Assembly (NCBI RefSeq): GCF_020360975.1
Contig: NW_025408682.1
Location: forward strand, 248,001-312,000
DNA length: 64,000 nt
Direction of reading: 5' to 3'
DNA from: Hirsutella rhossiliensis
Taxonomy: Eukaryota; Ascomycota; Sordariomycetes; Hypocreales; Ophiocordycipitaceae
The notes under the pieces are model-generated. The model was not told the origin of the DNA and did not search any database. It worked only from the letters and a program-made list of their open reading frames with translations. Shown here in pieces: positions 8,734 to 19,639 of the stretch. Each line of letters opens with the position of its first letter. Position 1 is the stretch's first letter. A program made the position numbers and the translations under genes.

Positions 8734-10335
8734 TCACTGCCCACCACCGTGCACTACGATACAATCGTCACCTATTTCTGAAACCTCAGCTTCGGTTTCA
8801 TCAGATTCTTCATTCTCAGCTGCGTTCACCTCCTCCTGCGCCCGTCGTATTGCCTCAATATTGGCGAACCTCGAATTCGGGCTCGTGACCACCCTCTTCC
8901 TTTTTCGGCTTGACGGCCGCCAATTGTGTTTCAGTGCCTGAATCTGCAATTGAGCTTTTGCTAAAGGCCATCCTTCTCGTCAAACCCTTTTGTGATCTTC
9001 CTGAACAGCAATCTCTTCGTGGGCACGTCGTCGTCTAGCTGGTTGAATTGAACTACCTGAACCTTCAGATCTTGCGAGCGCCTCGGGGTCGACCACGCAA
9101 TCTGGGATGTGTCTGATTGCCAGTCACTGGTGGGTAAGTGGCTATTGAATGCATTGGCCACATTTTTCGCGTTCTTTTGCGTCTGTTGCTGTTCTCCAGC
9201 AGAAGAGGGCTCAAAAGTGGCTTCGCCATCGACACCGGCCACAAACCCGTCGCTTTCCAGCCACCCTTGATGTTTGACACAGTGAGCGCTTGCTCGCGTG
9301 CTTTCTGGTAGCAGGAAAGAAAGTTTTGCTTGCCGACTGGGCTTGAATCGGTCAGGAGGCTGAAATCCGACCTGTTTGCGGTAGTAGTGCTTAAGAGCGG
9401 AGAAGACAGACAAATCGAGCGGTTGCAGCACATGAGAGGTATGGGAGGTAAGAAAGAAGGTGAATCTGATGCTGGTAGCATAGATACATGAAGTCAACCG
9501 TCTCGTGACTTCCGTGGCCGTCCAATACTAGCAGTCTTCGCTCCGAAGGGTCGGGTGGCTGGGTTCTTGGAATGAACACCTTTTCGAGCCACTCCACCGC
9601 AGTTTGGTCCGAAGTCCAGCCGTTCTTTGTCGCAGTGAATTGCCAGTCACTAAAAGTACTGAGATCTTCTGGGAACCACTGTTGCTGGACCGATTTGCCC
9701 TTGAAAATGACGAGTGGAGGGAGGAAGGTGCCGGCAGCGGACACGCACTCGATGAACGACGTCCAGACCGAGAACCAGGCGTCTTCTTTTGTACAGATCG
9801 TTTTTCAGCACTGCCAACGACCAGGCCATTCTCCCCAAGTCCTTCCATGATGCCTGCTTCATCCATGTTGTACCTGTTCTCCGGCTTAATAGCCAGAATC
9901 TCGGGAAGGAAGAAATTGTTGAACCAAGGCCGAATTACCTCGGTAGAAGCGCCGTTGACACGCGCAGAGTCTCTGTGATGGCACTTCTGGGTCCGAACTG
10001 CAGGATTTCGTCTTAAAAATGCTTGCATCCAGTGTTTTCCGAGCGGTGTGTGGTCTCCTTTGACGGCGAGCATGCGCTGCGCGAACTGCCTGATCTGCGA
10101 GTGAGTGGGAGGAAGGCCCAAGGCGTCCTGAATGAGAATCCATTCGGTAAGTTGCTTTTCATGTGTCTGAAAGCCTCTGAAGAGCAGAAAATGCATCCTT
10201 TCTGCATTCGTGACCATGCATGCGATTGTAAAGAGTTGCCCTCAGGACGCCCCAATCGCGAGCAGCCTTCTTGGCGGATCCGCCATTGGCGATTGCCTCA
10301 AGGGCGCTGTGAATGTCAGACTCTGTATATTTCAT
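8734..10335 (-). pseudogene. pogo-type DDE transposase with several frameshifts
   Basis: The ATG at 10335 starts MKYTESDIHSALEAIANGG, a psq-type helix-turn-helix followed by a CENP-B-like HTH (LPPTHSQIRQFAQRML, GKHWMQAFLRRNP). The catalytic triad regions are YNMDEAGIMEGLG (first Asp, near 9860), LLVLDGHGSHET (second Asp, near 9520) and SHVLQPLDLSVFS (third acidic residue as Asp, near 9410). The reading frame changes near 10165, 9780, 9440 and 9365, so at least four small indels break it, while RIP-type stops are not the main damage. The C-terminal basic region lies near 8900-8950. The domain order is complete for the family; the protein is not produced intact. Confidence 0.85.
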
Positions 10336-10445
10336 CAGTAGTGGCTTGAAGACACATGCGTCAATTTTTTAGCAGATTGGATGCGTTTCCGCGGTGAAAT
10401 TTGCTGTTGAAGTTGACGCAGCCGTTTAGGTTGGGCACCCATCTT

Positions 10446-10489
10446 GGGTGCCCAAAACAGGGGGGTGCCCATTTCTATGTGCAGGGACT
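10446..10489 (-). repeat. pogo-1 right TIR
   Basis: This is the reverse complement of 8645-8688, followed by the TA duplication at 10490-10491. Confidence 0.95.
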
Positions 10490-10491
10490 TA

Positions 10492-10920
10492 ATTACACTG
10501 TAGATAATCTAATAAGCCTCTCGCATAGCTCTATCTAGAAGCTGGTCTCTAATTCCTATTGTGTTTATAAGGATATCCTGCGAAGAAAGCTATAGTCCTC
10601 GCCATTGAAGCTTTATCTGTCGGCTAATGTCTGGTCTGCCTCGAACCATAAAGGCTTCCTCAGAACCTGCGTTAAATTTGTTAATCTAGACTTAAAAGAC
10701 ACATTGCAGGCGTTACTCGCTCTATCCGAGTTACCAGGTCTCGATAGGCCCGGCAGTCATGGGGCTGACGAGCAGTGGAAGCTTCTCGGGAAAGTCCATA
10801 ATATCGCTGTCCATATGCGCGAGGATGATTAGATGTCGTACATCGAGGCTGCCTAGAAGACTTATTTATAAGGTGGCGATTTTACTCGTAACGCTGCTAT
10901 TACCTGCTAGGCAACCGCTA
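10492..10920 (+). pseudogene. hAT transposase central fragment
   Basis: The plus strand reads LYLSANVWSASNHKGFLRTC, then KDTLQALLALSELPGL and SHGADEQWKLL. This corresponds to the hAT core around the first catalytic Asp block (D.WTS.N...FL) and the following LL.L..L.GSH segment. The fragment is cut by pogo-1 on its left and pogo-2 on its right (TA at 10919-10920). Its orientation is opposite to the hAT piece at 7713-8067, so it is a different copy. Confidence 0.65.
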
Positions 10921-10966
10921 CCATGCCCCACCCCCCTTTCGGTAACACCCACCTTTCGGTAGCGCA
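10921..10966 (+). repeat. pogo-2 left TIR
   Basis: This is 46 bp and exactly the reverse complement of 13061-13106. CTTTCGGTA occurs twice within it. Confidence 0.95.
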
Positions 10967-11267
10967 ATTGAGAAATTCTCCACCAAAAGTCTACCATTTG
11001 AACTACATGAAATATGATCAGAACTTAACATTATAAACACAAAAAATATATCATTCCGTAGAGAAATGGACGCTCTTATATGTACCGGCGCTTTTTTACC
11101 ATTCGCCCGGATCTGGTGGTGACTGGAAGGGCTTCGGGTGCCACCTTGACTTCGATCACTGAAGCTGTCTCCACCTCTGAGACCGCCTCCTCCTCTGTGT
11201 CAGAATTCAGCACAACGGCTATCTCTTGGCTTTTAATTTGGGAATGGCTTCCTCAGCCACCAAAGCT

Positions 11268-12821
11268 TCACTGAGAGTCATGAACCGTCTGTTCGGGTTC
11301 AATTGCTCTCCTCTTCTTGCCTCTCTGCAGCCGGGCCACTTCTTCCTCTAGCTTCGCGATTCTGTTGCTGTGCTCGGCAAGCGTCTGTTCTTGAGCTTCA
11401 AAGCCTCTTGCTATCACCGCGTAATGCCTCCGGGTCCCAGGAGTCTTGTTCTTTCCGAAATCGCGAATCTGGCGGCTGTTTCTTGGTGTATCATCAGAAC
11501 CCAAAAATGGCGCGGACTTTGGAGACGTCTCTACAATGTCTGCGTGAATTTCTGGATGCCGCAATGCCTTGGATCGTGAGATCGGCCAATTCCCAGTGAC
11601 CCTCCAGCCGGACAATATATTCTTTGCCGTCATTCCAACCTCGCGCGCTTTAGCATATGCCCGTATAAAATTGACCTTATGAACAGGCGCAGAATCGGTC
11701 AAACAGGTCAATTTCTGAAGTTCTTTCCGGTAAGCTGCCTTGGGGGCATTGAATACACCGTTATCTAACGGCTGGAGGCCATGAGAGCAGTGGGCAGGAA
11801 GGTAACAGCAATAAACGTTGTTCAAAAAGCATGTGGCCATCCATGCATCCTGGTCCCGGTTAACAGTAATTCCTACAGAGGTGGATAAAGAAACGCACCG
11901 TTGCATGACTTCCATGTCCATCTAATATGATCAGTCTAGCATCTGAGGCATCGGCTGGTCGCGTCTGGGGCAAATAGACCCTCTCAAGCCACTCAATAGC
12001 GACATGGTTGTCCGTCCATCCGTTGGGCGACGTTATGTAATGCCAGTCGGCTATTTTGCCGAATTCCGTCAAGAACCACTGTTTCTGAAGCTCTTTGCCC
12101 TTAAAGATAATGCCAGGGTAAGGACATGGCCGTTCGCGGTGATAGCTTCAATAAATGAGGTCCAGTTGCGGGACTGTGGCCCTTTCAGAAGGGCCTTCCG
12201 TTTTGGTCTGCACTCCCAACCACAAGACTATCCAAACCTGGCAAAAAGAGTCTGGTTAGTAAAAGTAATGAAAGACAAGCCAAATACTCACCAAAGCCAG
12301 ACATAATACCGCCTTCGTCAACATTCACGGTATTTTCTGGTTTAATCCATCCATACTCCTTTCCCTGATATCGAAGAACCAGTGAACCGCCCGAGGCGTA
12401 AAAGCATTAAATCGGTTTGCTTCCTGACGTCTCCACGCTTGTTCTTGATGTCCGGATGGCGATTGATGAATTTAGAGACCCAGTTGCGCCCCACTGTCCG
12501 CTCGTTGTTCAGTTGCTTCATAAGAGCCTCCACACATGCGCGGATCTGACTGTGGGAGGGAGCATAGCCGAGAGACTCTTGGCGGAGGATCCAAGAAACC
12601 AAGCGAGCTTCCTGAGACTTACTCAAGAGTTGACGAGGCTGGATCTGATCAGCCAGGGCTACCTGGCCTTTGAGTCTGTCGGAAATAGACTGCTGAGGTA
12701 TGTCATACTTTTGGGCGGCGCGGTACTGCGACAAGCCGTTTTTTGTGACATCAATTATCGCATTAGCCATAATATCCTCCGTATAAATACTCCGAGGCCG
12801 CTTTAAGGTCATTTTGGTCAT
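11268..12821 (-). pseudogene. pogo-type DDE transposase with an intron and multiple frameshifts
   Basis: From the ATG at 12821 the protein has a psq HTH (IIDVTKNGLSQYRAAQKYDI) and a CENP-B-like HTH (YAPSHSQIRACVEALMKQL, GRNWVSKFINRHPDI). The first Asp lies in NTVNVDEGGIMSGFG, just before an intron at 12238-12291, after which LDSLVVGSAD continues. The second Asp is in LIILDGHGSHAT (about 11935) and the third in SHGLQPLDNGVF (about 11765). The C-terminus has a coiled-coil-like heptad region (RIAKLEEEVARLQRGKKRRA). Frame changes near 12420, 12360, 12200, 12110 and 11900 break the gene. Stops are not of the RIP kind. Confidence 0.85.
12238..12291 (-). other. 54-nt intron inside the pogo-2 transposase
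   Basis: On the minus strand the donor is GTGAGT, a perfect TACTAAC branch site follows, and the acceptor is TTTTTGCCAG. Removing it joins GGC TTT G to GT TTG, keeping the frame across the conserved first-Asp block. Confidence 0.8.
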
Positions 12822-13060
12822 GTGGTGGAGGAATAACGAGAAGAATCATCGTCAGGAGGCGGAAGGAGATTAGGGGGTTGGATGGTAATTTCGCGTGCAA
12901 GGCACGCACAGGCCCTGAACCCTGTACAAACATTCAACCATCGAAAAGTAGAATTCAATCAATCCTCTATCTACTCCAAGTGACGGCTTGTGAATATCTT
13001 CAAAGCTGGCTGGAATCGGTGTAAGTGAAATTGATGGTTTTTGGTGGGGATATTTTCTAA

Positions 13061-13106
13061 TGCGCTACCGAAAGGTGGGTGTTACCGAAAGGGGGGTGGG
13101 GCATGG
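13061..13106 (-). repeat. pogo-2 right TIR
   Basis: This is the reverse complement of 10921-10966, followed by TA at 13107-13108. Confidence 0.95.
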
Positions 13107-13305
13107 TAATATACCGCTAGCTCGATTTAATATAATTAACTAATAAAGGCAATACTAATAAAGGCAATACTAGCTAGCTATACTAGTTCGTTAGCGGCGA
13201 GGGGGGGACTAGTAAGTCGCGAATTATTAAGGTACTTATTAAGTTATTTAATAAGAGGAGCCTTTTAAATCGTTTACTAATTATAGCTACGTTAGGGACT
13301 ACTAT

Positions 13306-13372
13306 TATCGCGTATACTATATGCGTTAATTAACGCTATCGCTTATATCTAATAGGCGGCTATATCTTTTTC
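13306..13372. repeat. 67-bp direct repeat, copy 1, inside the helicase
   Basis: It matches 13607-13673 at 65 of 67 positions; both differences are G/A transitions. The copies flank a 234-bp block that interrupts the helicase frame. Confidence 0.9.
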
Positions 13373-13427
13373 GTAACAGTTATAAGCCCGGGCGGAGGGG
13401 TTACCCCTCTAGGAACTTCCCGGTAAC

Positions 13428-13500
13428 TGCGTACGTACTTCTTCTAGCTAGCCTAGCGCGCACTACCCGAAAGGCCCGTAGTTCGAGTCCCGCTAGCGCA
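13428..13500 (+). other. tRNA-like remnant (possible SINE head)
   Basis: A 73-nt stretch has a B-box-like GTTCGAGTCCC at 13481-13491 and imperfectly complementary ends (TGCGT... and ...GCGCA). Stems of the D and anticodon arms cannot be paired convincingly, so it is not called a tRNA. RIP may have eroded it. It lies within the 234-bp block between the 67-bp repeats. Confidence 0.25.
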
Positions 13501-13606
13501 ATTAAGCGCGGTTTTAGTATAGGGCCTGCCTATATAAAAATTCCCGCTATAGTCTAGGATATCTAGGTATCCTAGGACGAATTAACCCGATATCCCTAAG
13601 GGTGTA

Positions 13607-13673
13607 TATCGCGTATACTATATACGTTAATTAACGCTGTCGCTTATATCTAATAGGCGGCTATATCTTTTTC
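13607..13673. repeat. 67-bp direct repeat, copy 2
   Basis: This is the partner of 13306-13372 at an offset of 301 bp. Confidence 0.9.
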
Positions 13674-15110
13674 TTAATAACTATAGCGCGGATTAATAGT
13701 ATTACGATCTACTCCGCTTATAGGTTTACTAAGGACTAAGGGCTAGGCGCGAATATAGCTAAGGACCTTAATAGGGTATAACTACTAAAGTAAGTAGAGC
13801 GGTTTATCTATAGCTAGTCTTAGATAAACCTATAAGAGAAGGACGTACTTATTATCGACGAGGTAAGTATACTTAGAGTATAGACGCTATACGCCGTAAA
13901 CGAGTAGCTCTACTAACTTCGCGGATTATAGTAAGACTTTAAGAGGATCCTTATTATCCTCTTTTATAGGGACTTTTAATAGTTCTAGCCGGTCTAAGAG
14001 AGGTCGATCGTCCTACTAAGTACGGCTACCTTATAGGATATAGATAACTCGTTTAAGGCTAAGTAGCGGTACTAGTATAATAAAGCGTACGCGCTATAAA
14101 AGAGATTTATAACGGTCGTTATATTAAACGAGTAAATATACGCCGCCGGCGATCTAGAACTATAAGGGCTACTAAGGCGGATCCGTCTAAGTTTATAAGA
14201 CTATATAGATCTAGACCTCCTTAACTTAAGGTGCTACTAGGAGGGTAGGCGGATCCCTTAAGAGATAGGTATTACTATAGTAACGCCGCTAAATAGGAAC
14301 TAATAGAGCCTAAATATAGAAGCGAGCTTAGCGTTTCGGATCTAGTAGCGGTTAATAATATATATCTTTATCTCTAAGTATAAGTAAAAGGATAGCCTAC
14401 TAACTAAGGAAGAAGCGATTATAATACTTAACTAAAGCGATAATAGCGTAATCCTAGTACTTACTATCTTTATATTTATACCTAAGATACCGGCCGTTAT
14501 AAACTATAATACCTATTAAGGGCTAAAGCTAGTAAATAGCGCTAGCTACTTAGCGGTAGAGGTTATCGTCGATAAGGTATACCTAAGGTATTAGATCTCG
14601 GCCGATAACACGATCTACTTTAAGCCGCTAGTAAGGATAATTTTAGTATTAGCGACGATAAAGGACCTCTACTTAGTAGGGATACTACTAAGCACGATCC
14701 TATTAACGTCGATAAGTATTAGGATATATTACTAATAAAAGTAACTATAGTAATAGAATAATATTAGCTAGAAGGGTTTACTATATATAGTAGCTTTCGC
14801 GTATATAGATTATAAGGTATAAGGTAGAACGCTAGATTATATAGCCCTTAAGCTATAAGGGATATAAATAATAAAGGTTAATAGAAAGGTTATACCCGCG
14901 TAATATAATCTATATAGCTTATATATATAGCTATTACGCTACTAAACGCTAGATAGTATTATACTTATATCTAAGGTATAAGAGAGATACTTAGTAGGCA
15001 ACTAGGTCCCTAAGGAGATATCTACCGCGTAGGCTAGGCTCGAGGTATTAAGTAAGAGGACTATCGAGGAGATATTACGCTAGCTCGATAGCGATATAGG
15101 GGAGTTAAGG

Positions 15111-15299
15111 TTATAGGTAAGAGGGGGGTAGTAGCGACTAATAATAAAGGGCCTTATAAAAGGTAAGGGGAGGAGCTAAGAGACTAGAGGTATATAGAAA
15201 GTCCTTTTATTCCTTAAGGTATACGTTTATATTACTATTACTAAGATTAGTTCTTCTCTATATTATTCTACCTCTCTCCTTAATAAGCGACTTAGCTAA
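15111..15299. other. RIP-decayed DNA between helicase and hAT
   Basis: TA-rich sequence with no recognised domain. It probably contains the junction of the two elements. Confidence 0.3.
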
Positions 15300-16255
15300 A
15301 ACTATGCCTCTTATAAGCTCTCTATCTATTCTTAAATAGGATGCTTTCCCTTAGTACTACTTCCGTGGCTATACTAAGTTATAACGCGCTAATAAGCTTA
15401 AGTTATAGATCTAGCGTTTTAGGTTTAATATTAAGTACTAGGATAATAAGGATAATCGTATATAAGTATATAAAAGATTTTTACTTAAGAGATCGCTATA
15501 AGGTCTTATAAGCTTTACTATAAAGGGAAAAGCGAATATTAAGCGTTATCTATATAATACGTATAATATTTCTAGTCTATTAAGGAAATAGCTATTAAAG
15601 GGTAGCGTAACGACTAAGAAGCGCTTTATTATATAATTCTTTAAACTTAACGCGAATAATAAGAAAGAATAAGCGTTTATTAACTAGCTAAAAGAATATT
15701 TCGATAGGGATATATTTTAATTACTCCTGCCCGCTTAGATTACTAAGACGAATATAGCTTTCCGCGTAATTAAAGCCCTTTAATTTCGTTGTCTCTTAGA
15801 TTATCTTAATCCCTTAATTAGCTTAACCTAGGCCTATATAACCTATACTACTATCGGATTAAAGCTCTTAGATAAGTATTACCGGTATAAAAGGATTATA
15901 GTAAAGGAATTAAAAGAGTATCCTAGGCGGATTTATCTTATATTTAATAGCTAGAGATCGCCGAATTAGTACGCTCTTTATAGGGTCGCTATATTCTATT
16001 TCTCTAAGGAGAAACGCCCTTAAAAGATACTTCTTAGACTGCCTAAGCTACGCTAATCCTATACTAAAGAGAACTAGGCTTATAAATAAATAAATTAACT
16101 TAATTCGGGCATCCGATTTAATTTAGGCAATTAATATATAGGCCGAACTACTTTACTATAAAGGCTGTCTTTTAAGGGCTATATAGCTAACCCTTTAAAT
16201 TAGGTAGTTAAATATTCCGTTATTTATCTTTAGCTACGTAATAATTCTTAGGTAG
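15300..16255 (+). pseudogene. hAT transposase, RIP-decayed
   Basis: The plus frame shows FRCLLDYLNPLIS, a long helix with LLDKYYRYKRIIVKELKEYP, RRIYLIFNSWRSPN-YALY (the hAT D.WTS.N block with Asp read as Asn), a FYFSKEKRP-KILLRLPKL-SYTKENQA block and FNLGN. These are the N-terminal and central parts of a hAT transposase. The end matches an inverted copy at about 19755-19850. At 16256 it is interrupted by an LTR element. Stops are TAA or TAG at expected Gln or Trp sites. Confidence 0.65.
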
Positions 16256-17640
16256 TATTATAGGCTAAACCCGATTTAGTAGACCCGGTTTTACTAGGTT
16301 TATTAAGATAAAGGTCCTAGCTTAAGGTATAGCCTCGAGCTTTTATTCTTTCCCCCTAGCTTTAAATAAATAATATATAGGCACCTACTTATTAAAGAAA
16401 CTCTAGGCTAGCCTCTTATATATCTAAAGCTTAACTAATATATTTAGAATATAAGGTAGAATAGCTTAATACTAAGCGACTTTTAATTTATTTAGAACTT
16501 AATATATAAGGTATAAAGGCTTTATATAAGTAAAAATTTCTTTAATAGTAACGTAAGGAGTATAATAGGCTACGATACTAATATAATATAAGGCGTAGTT
16601 AATAAGTACGATTAAAATAATATAAGAATAGATCGAGGAGTTATAAATAGCGATTAATTATTAAGCGCACCGACCTTATTAGGTATTACTAGAACCTAAT
16701 CGATTTAGCGGCTAAGCTAAAGATTAAGATATATAAGCGTTAGCTATAAGGGCTAAGCTATACGTTAATAGATAAGCTATTAAAGATAAGAACGCGTAGT
16801 TCTACTATATCTATAGCTCCCTTAATAAGAATATCTAATCTATAGTTCTAGCCTTTATATAATATATAAAGAAGTAAGGTTAATAGAGTCTAACGCTTTT
16901 ACTTAATTATCTTAAATAGATTTTTAACGATCTTAATAAGTCTAAAAAGGTAAGATAGTAGCTTAAAGAGATAACGTAAGGAGCTTAACTACTCTTAGAT
17001 TACCTACTAAGGTTCGAGAGAACGCTTTTTAAGGCTAGGGCCGACTTATAGCTAGACGATATAAAGGTTATAACGCTAGTAGGGGGTCTTAATAAGGAGT
17101 TAAAATAATAATTAACCGCTTAGCTTAATCTCTTAATAACCTATAGTAGGTTTATTTAGGTTCTTCTTACCCTTAGCGACTAAGATAGTATTAAGTTTTA
17201 CTATTAAGGAAATAATATAATAGACTAGGAATAAATAAAAACTATAAATACTAAGGTTATACTAGCGATCTCTACTATATAACGATAAAGGTAGCGCGAT
17301 AAAGGAAAATATATTTAGTATAGCTTATCCTTATACTAGATATAAGAGTATAAGATATAGCTTATATAGTCTTAAAGATCGTCCCGATTACTACCTCTAG
17401 GAGTCTTAAGGGTATAGTTTAATAATTAGCTAGCTTTAGTAAAGGTACTAAGTATAGGGAATTTAGTAAGATATATAAGGTATATCTATAAGTACTTATC
17501 TAACTTTAGTTTAAACGGGGAAGGTTATTAAAAGGGAGGTAATATTATAGGCTAGACCTGATTTAGTTAACCTAGTTTTACTAGGTCCGTTAAGATAAAG
17601 GTCCTAGCTTAAGGTATAGCCTTAAACCCTAAAATTATAG
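16256..17640 (+). mobile_element. Gag-only LTR element related to chromovirus A, RIP-decayed
   Basis: A repeat of about 95 bp at 16256 (TATTATAGGCTAAACCCGAT...) recurs at 17543, preceded by AAAGGGAGGTAA, which resembles the polypurine tract of chromovirus A. Both are RIP versions of the LTR seen unmutated at 5260-5507; the first continues to about 16425. Between them the plus frame reads as Gag, including a block like LLDYLLRFERTLFKAG and LVGGLNKELKQQL. No protease, RT or integrase is present in about 1.1 kb. The second LTR diverges after about 95 bp, so it is truncated or interrupted. Confidence 0.55.
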
Positions 17641-18149
17641 TACTTCTTAATAAAGTATTATACTTATTATACTTATATAAGTAAGTATATTTAGTAAAGG
17701 TATATAAAGATAGCCTACTAGTTATTAAACTTACTATATAGATATACCTAAGCTTTTTTATACTCTTTTTTTATCTCTATAAATACTATAAACTTCTATA
17801 GTTTAAGGATACTATAGTAGTTATAGGGTATAGGTATAATAATATTACTTTAGTTTAGTAAGCTCTCTTATCTCTTTAAGGTAAGTATAGCTTTTATATC
17901 CCTTAAAAATAGCCTTATATTTAGGTTACTATCTTTATTATTTTCTAAATCTTTATTTCTACTCTTTTATTTCTATTTAGTATTAAAGAGAATATTTATA
18001 TTAATATATTAAATATATATTTATTACTAACTCTTAAAATATTAGCTTTCTAGTACTACTTTTATCTATTAATTATAGTAGGTAATAATAATATTAAGTA
18101 GCGGGATTATATATATATTATTTAGATCTTTAACCGCCTTTATAAGGAA
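17641..18149. other. RIP-decayed AT-rich DNA, nothing recognised
   Basis: Very TA-rich sequence. No motif, repeat boundary or frame could be supported. Confidence 0.3.
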
Positions 18150-19080
18150 TTATAACCCTTTATATCTCTTATTATTAATTAAACTAAATATAGCGTTATA
18201 GATAGATTTTAGGTAAGTTTGCCCTATAACCTAGAAGAGCGGTAGTTTAAAGCGGTTTATATTATATATATTATTAAAGCTTATTATCTTTAGAAAGCGC
18301 TTCTATATTTAGAGATAATATAGAAATATATTTAGTAAACTAATAAGGCTATTAGGCTCTATCGCCGACTATATAACGATATATAAGATACCTCTCTTAT
18401 TAAATAACTTAATTAAGGCGGCTATTAGACTTAATCCGCCTACCCTTTCGTGATATAAGAGTGCTTAAGCATTATATATATCCTATCTTATATAGTATAT
18501 TTTACGATGCTTTTCTTAAACGATACTATAGATATCGCGCGCTTTAATCTTAACTTATTAGCTTATTACTTTAACTATTACTTTAATAGAGTTAGTAAGT
18601 CTTTAATAAACTAAATATACTAAGAGACTTATAGAACGGTTATAATTATATTAGCTATACTAAAGGTTAGTAAATTCCTATAAAGTTTATATATAGTTAT
18701 TATATTCTAGGGCCTTTATAATAACCTTCTACTTATATCTATACTTATATAATTATCTTTAATAGAGACCTATACCTCTTAGTATATAAGGCTCGCTATA
18801 CTAGTTATACTAAAATATATATCTTATCTTTCTAGCTTAGCTACTAAAGCTATTATATTTAATAATACTAAATCTATTCTCCCTTATAAATTTATTAATA
18901 TAGAATTAAAGAGTATGAACTAATACTATAGTAGGGCCAGGGATTAGTAGGTTAAGAATAGGAATTAAGGTATCTTAACTAGTAGATACTATATCTAATA
19001 AGCTATCTTAGTCCTTATACTTATAATCCTCTTATTCCTAGCTTAGTAGTAGTAAGGGTAACGTTAGTAAGACTAGCGGT
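18150..19080 (+). pseudogene. Unrecognised RIP-decayed coding frame
   Basis: One plus-strand frame runs for about 310 codons and is broken only by TAG and TAA. Readable pieces include SVIDRF-VSLPYNLEER, AIRLYRRLYNDI, IVYFTMLFLNDTIDIARFNL and ELKSMNQYYSRARDQ. I do not recognise the family. Because RIP turns CA and TG into TA, absence of TGA is not evidence of coding; the support is the length and the varied, non-repetitive composition. It may belong to a transposon whose other parts are not visible. Confidence 0.35.
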
Positions 19081-19639
19081 AATAATAAGTCTAGGGCTCT
19101 TAGTATAACTTAGAGCGTAGTAAGTACTAGGTAATACTAAGCTAATTCGCGAGCTAGTAGATTATTAAATTTAGCTTACTCTTAGGTAAAATCTAAGGTA
19201 GACCGAAAACGGACCGTGCTTCTTATATATTACTTAATATCCCTTAAAGTTACTTACTCTTAAAAGCGCTCTCTCTTAAGCCTATTAGGGCCTAGAACTA
19301 TAGGGGTAAATAATAACTATATACTACTACCGCGGAAGTAGTTATTTAGAAAGATTTATAACTACCGTAATTCCTAATAAGGCTTATTAACTCTACGATT
19401 ACTATATAGTTTAGGAAGGCTACTAAAATAGCTCTCTAGCTATATCGTAAATAGGTTATATAAAGCGTTATTATTACTATCGCTATAGTAAGGCTTTAAG
19501 TTAAATAAAGGATAAGGTAAGAGTATTATAATTATTATATCGCTGCTATTATAGTCGCTAAAACGAGCTACCTACTAAAGAAAAGTCTTTACTATACTAG
19601 TAATAGTAAATTTAATAACGACGATATAAACAGCGATAC
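19081..19639. other. RIP-decayed DNA, no confident family
   Basis: It continues the TA-rich character and may include the C-terminal part of the minus-strand hAT copy that follows, but no signature block could be read. Confidence 0.3.

Larger units (their letters stand above)
8645..10489 (-). mobile_element. Complete pogo/Fot1-type DNA transposon (pogo-1, 1,845 bp)
   Basis: The element is bounded by perfect 44-bp terminal inverted repeats (8645-8688 and 10446-10489) beginning AGTCCCTGCACATAGAAATG, flanked on both sides by the TA dinucleotide (8643-8644, 10490-10491) typical of Tc1/mariner-superfamily insertion. It carries one transposase gene on the minus strand. It sits inside a hAT remnant. 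The TIRs are perfect, so it could still be cross-mobilised, but its own transposase is broken. Confidence 0.9.
10921..13106 (-). mobile_element. Complete pogo-type DNA transposon (pogo-2, 2,186 bp)
   Basis: Perfect 46-bp TIRs (10921-10966 and 13061-13106) start CCATGCCCCACCCCCCTTTC and are flanked by TA at 10919-10920 and 13107-13108. It is a different family from pogo-1, since both TIR and protein differ. A single transposase pseudogene lies on the minus strand. Confidence 0.9.
13107..15110 (+). pseudogene. PIF1-like DNA helicase, RIP-decayed (possibly from a Helitron)
   Basis: Helicase motifs appear in order on the plus strand. The Walker A region is VSGEGGTSKSRIIK (about 13190-13230, normally GGTGKS). 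After an inserted block comes Walker B as LIIDEVS-like sequence (13850-13870), then a RILIILF.RDF.QF.PV motif with VQERS-like residues (about 13940-14010), VILNEQIR-type sequence, and the C-terminal VAFAYIDYKVQGRTLD (about 14785-14835) and LDSIILISKV. Gln and Trp codons are replaced by TAG or TAA throughout. PIF1 family helicases unwind DNA 5' to 3'; in fungal repeats they often derive from Helitrons. The Rep nuclease part was not seen, so Helitron origin is inference. Confidence 0.7.

Noticed and set aside
13428..13500. Functional tRNA gene
   Set aside because: The B box is good but the arms do not pair; only a tRNA-like remnant is reported.
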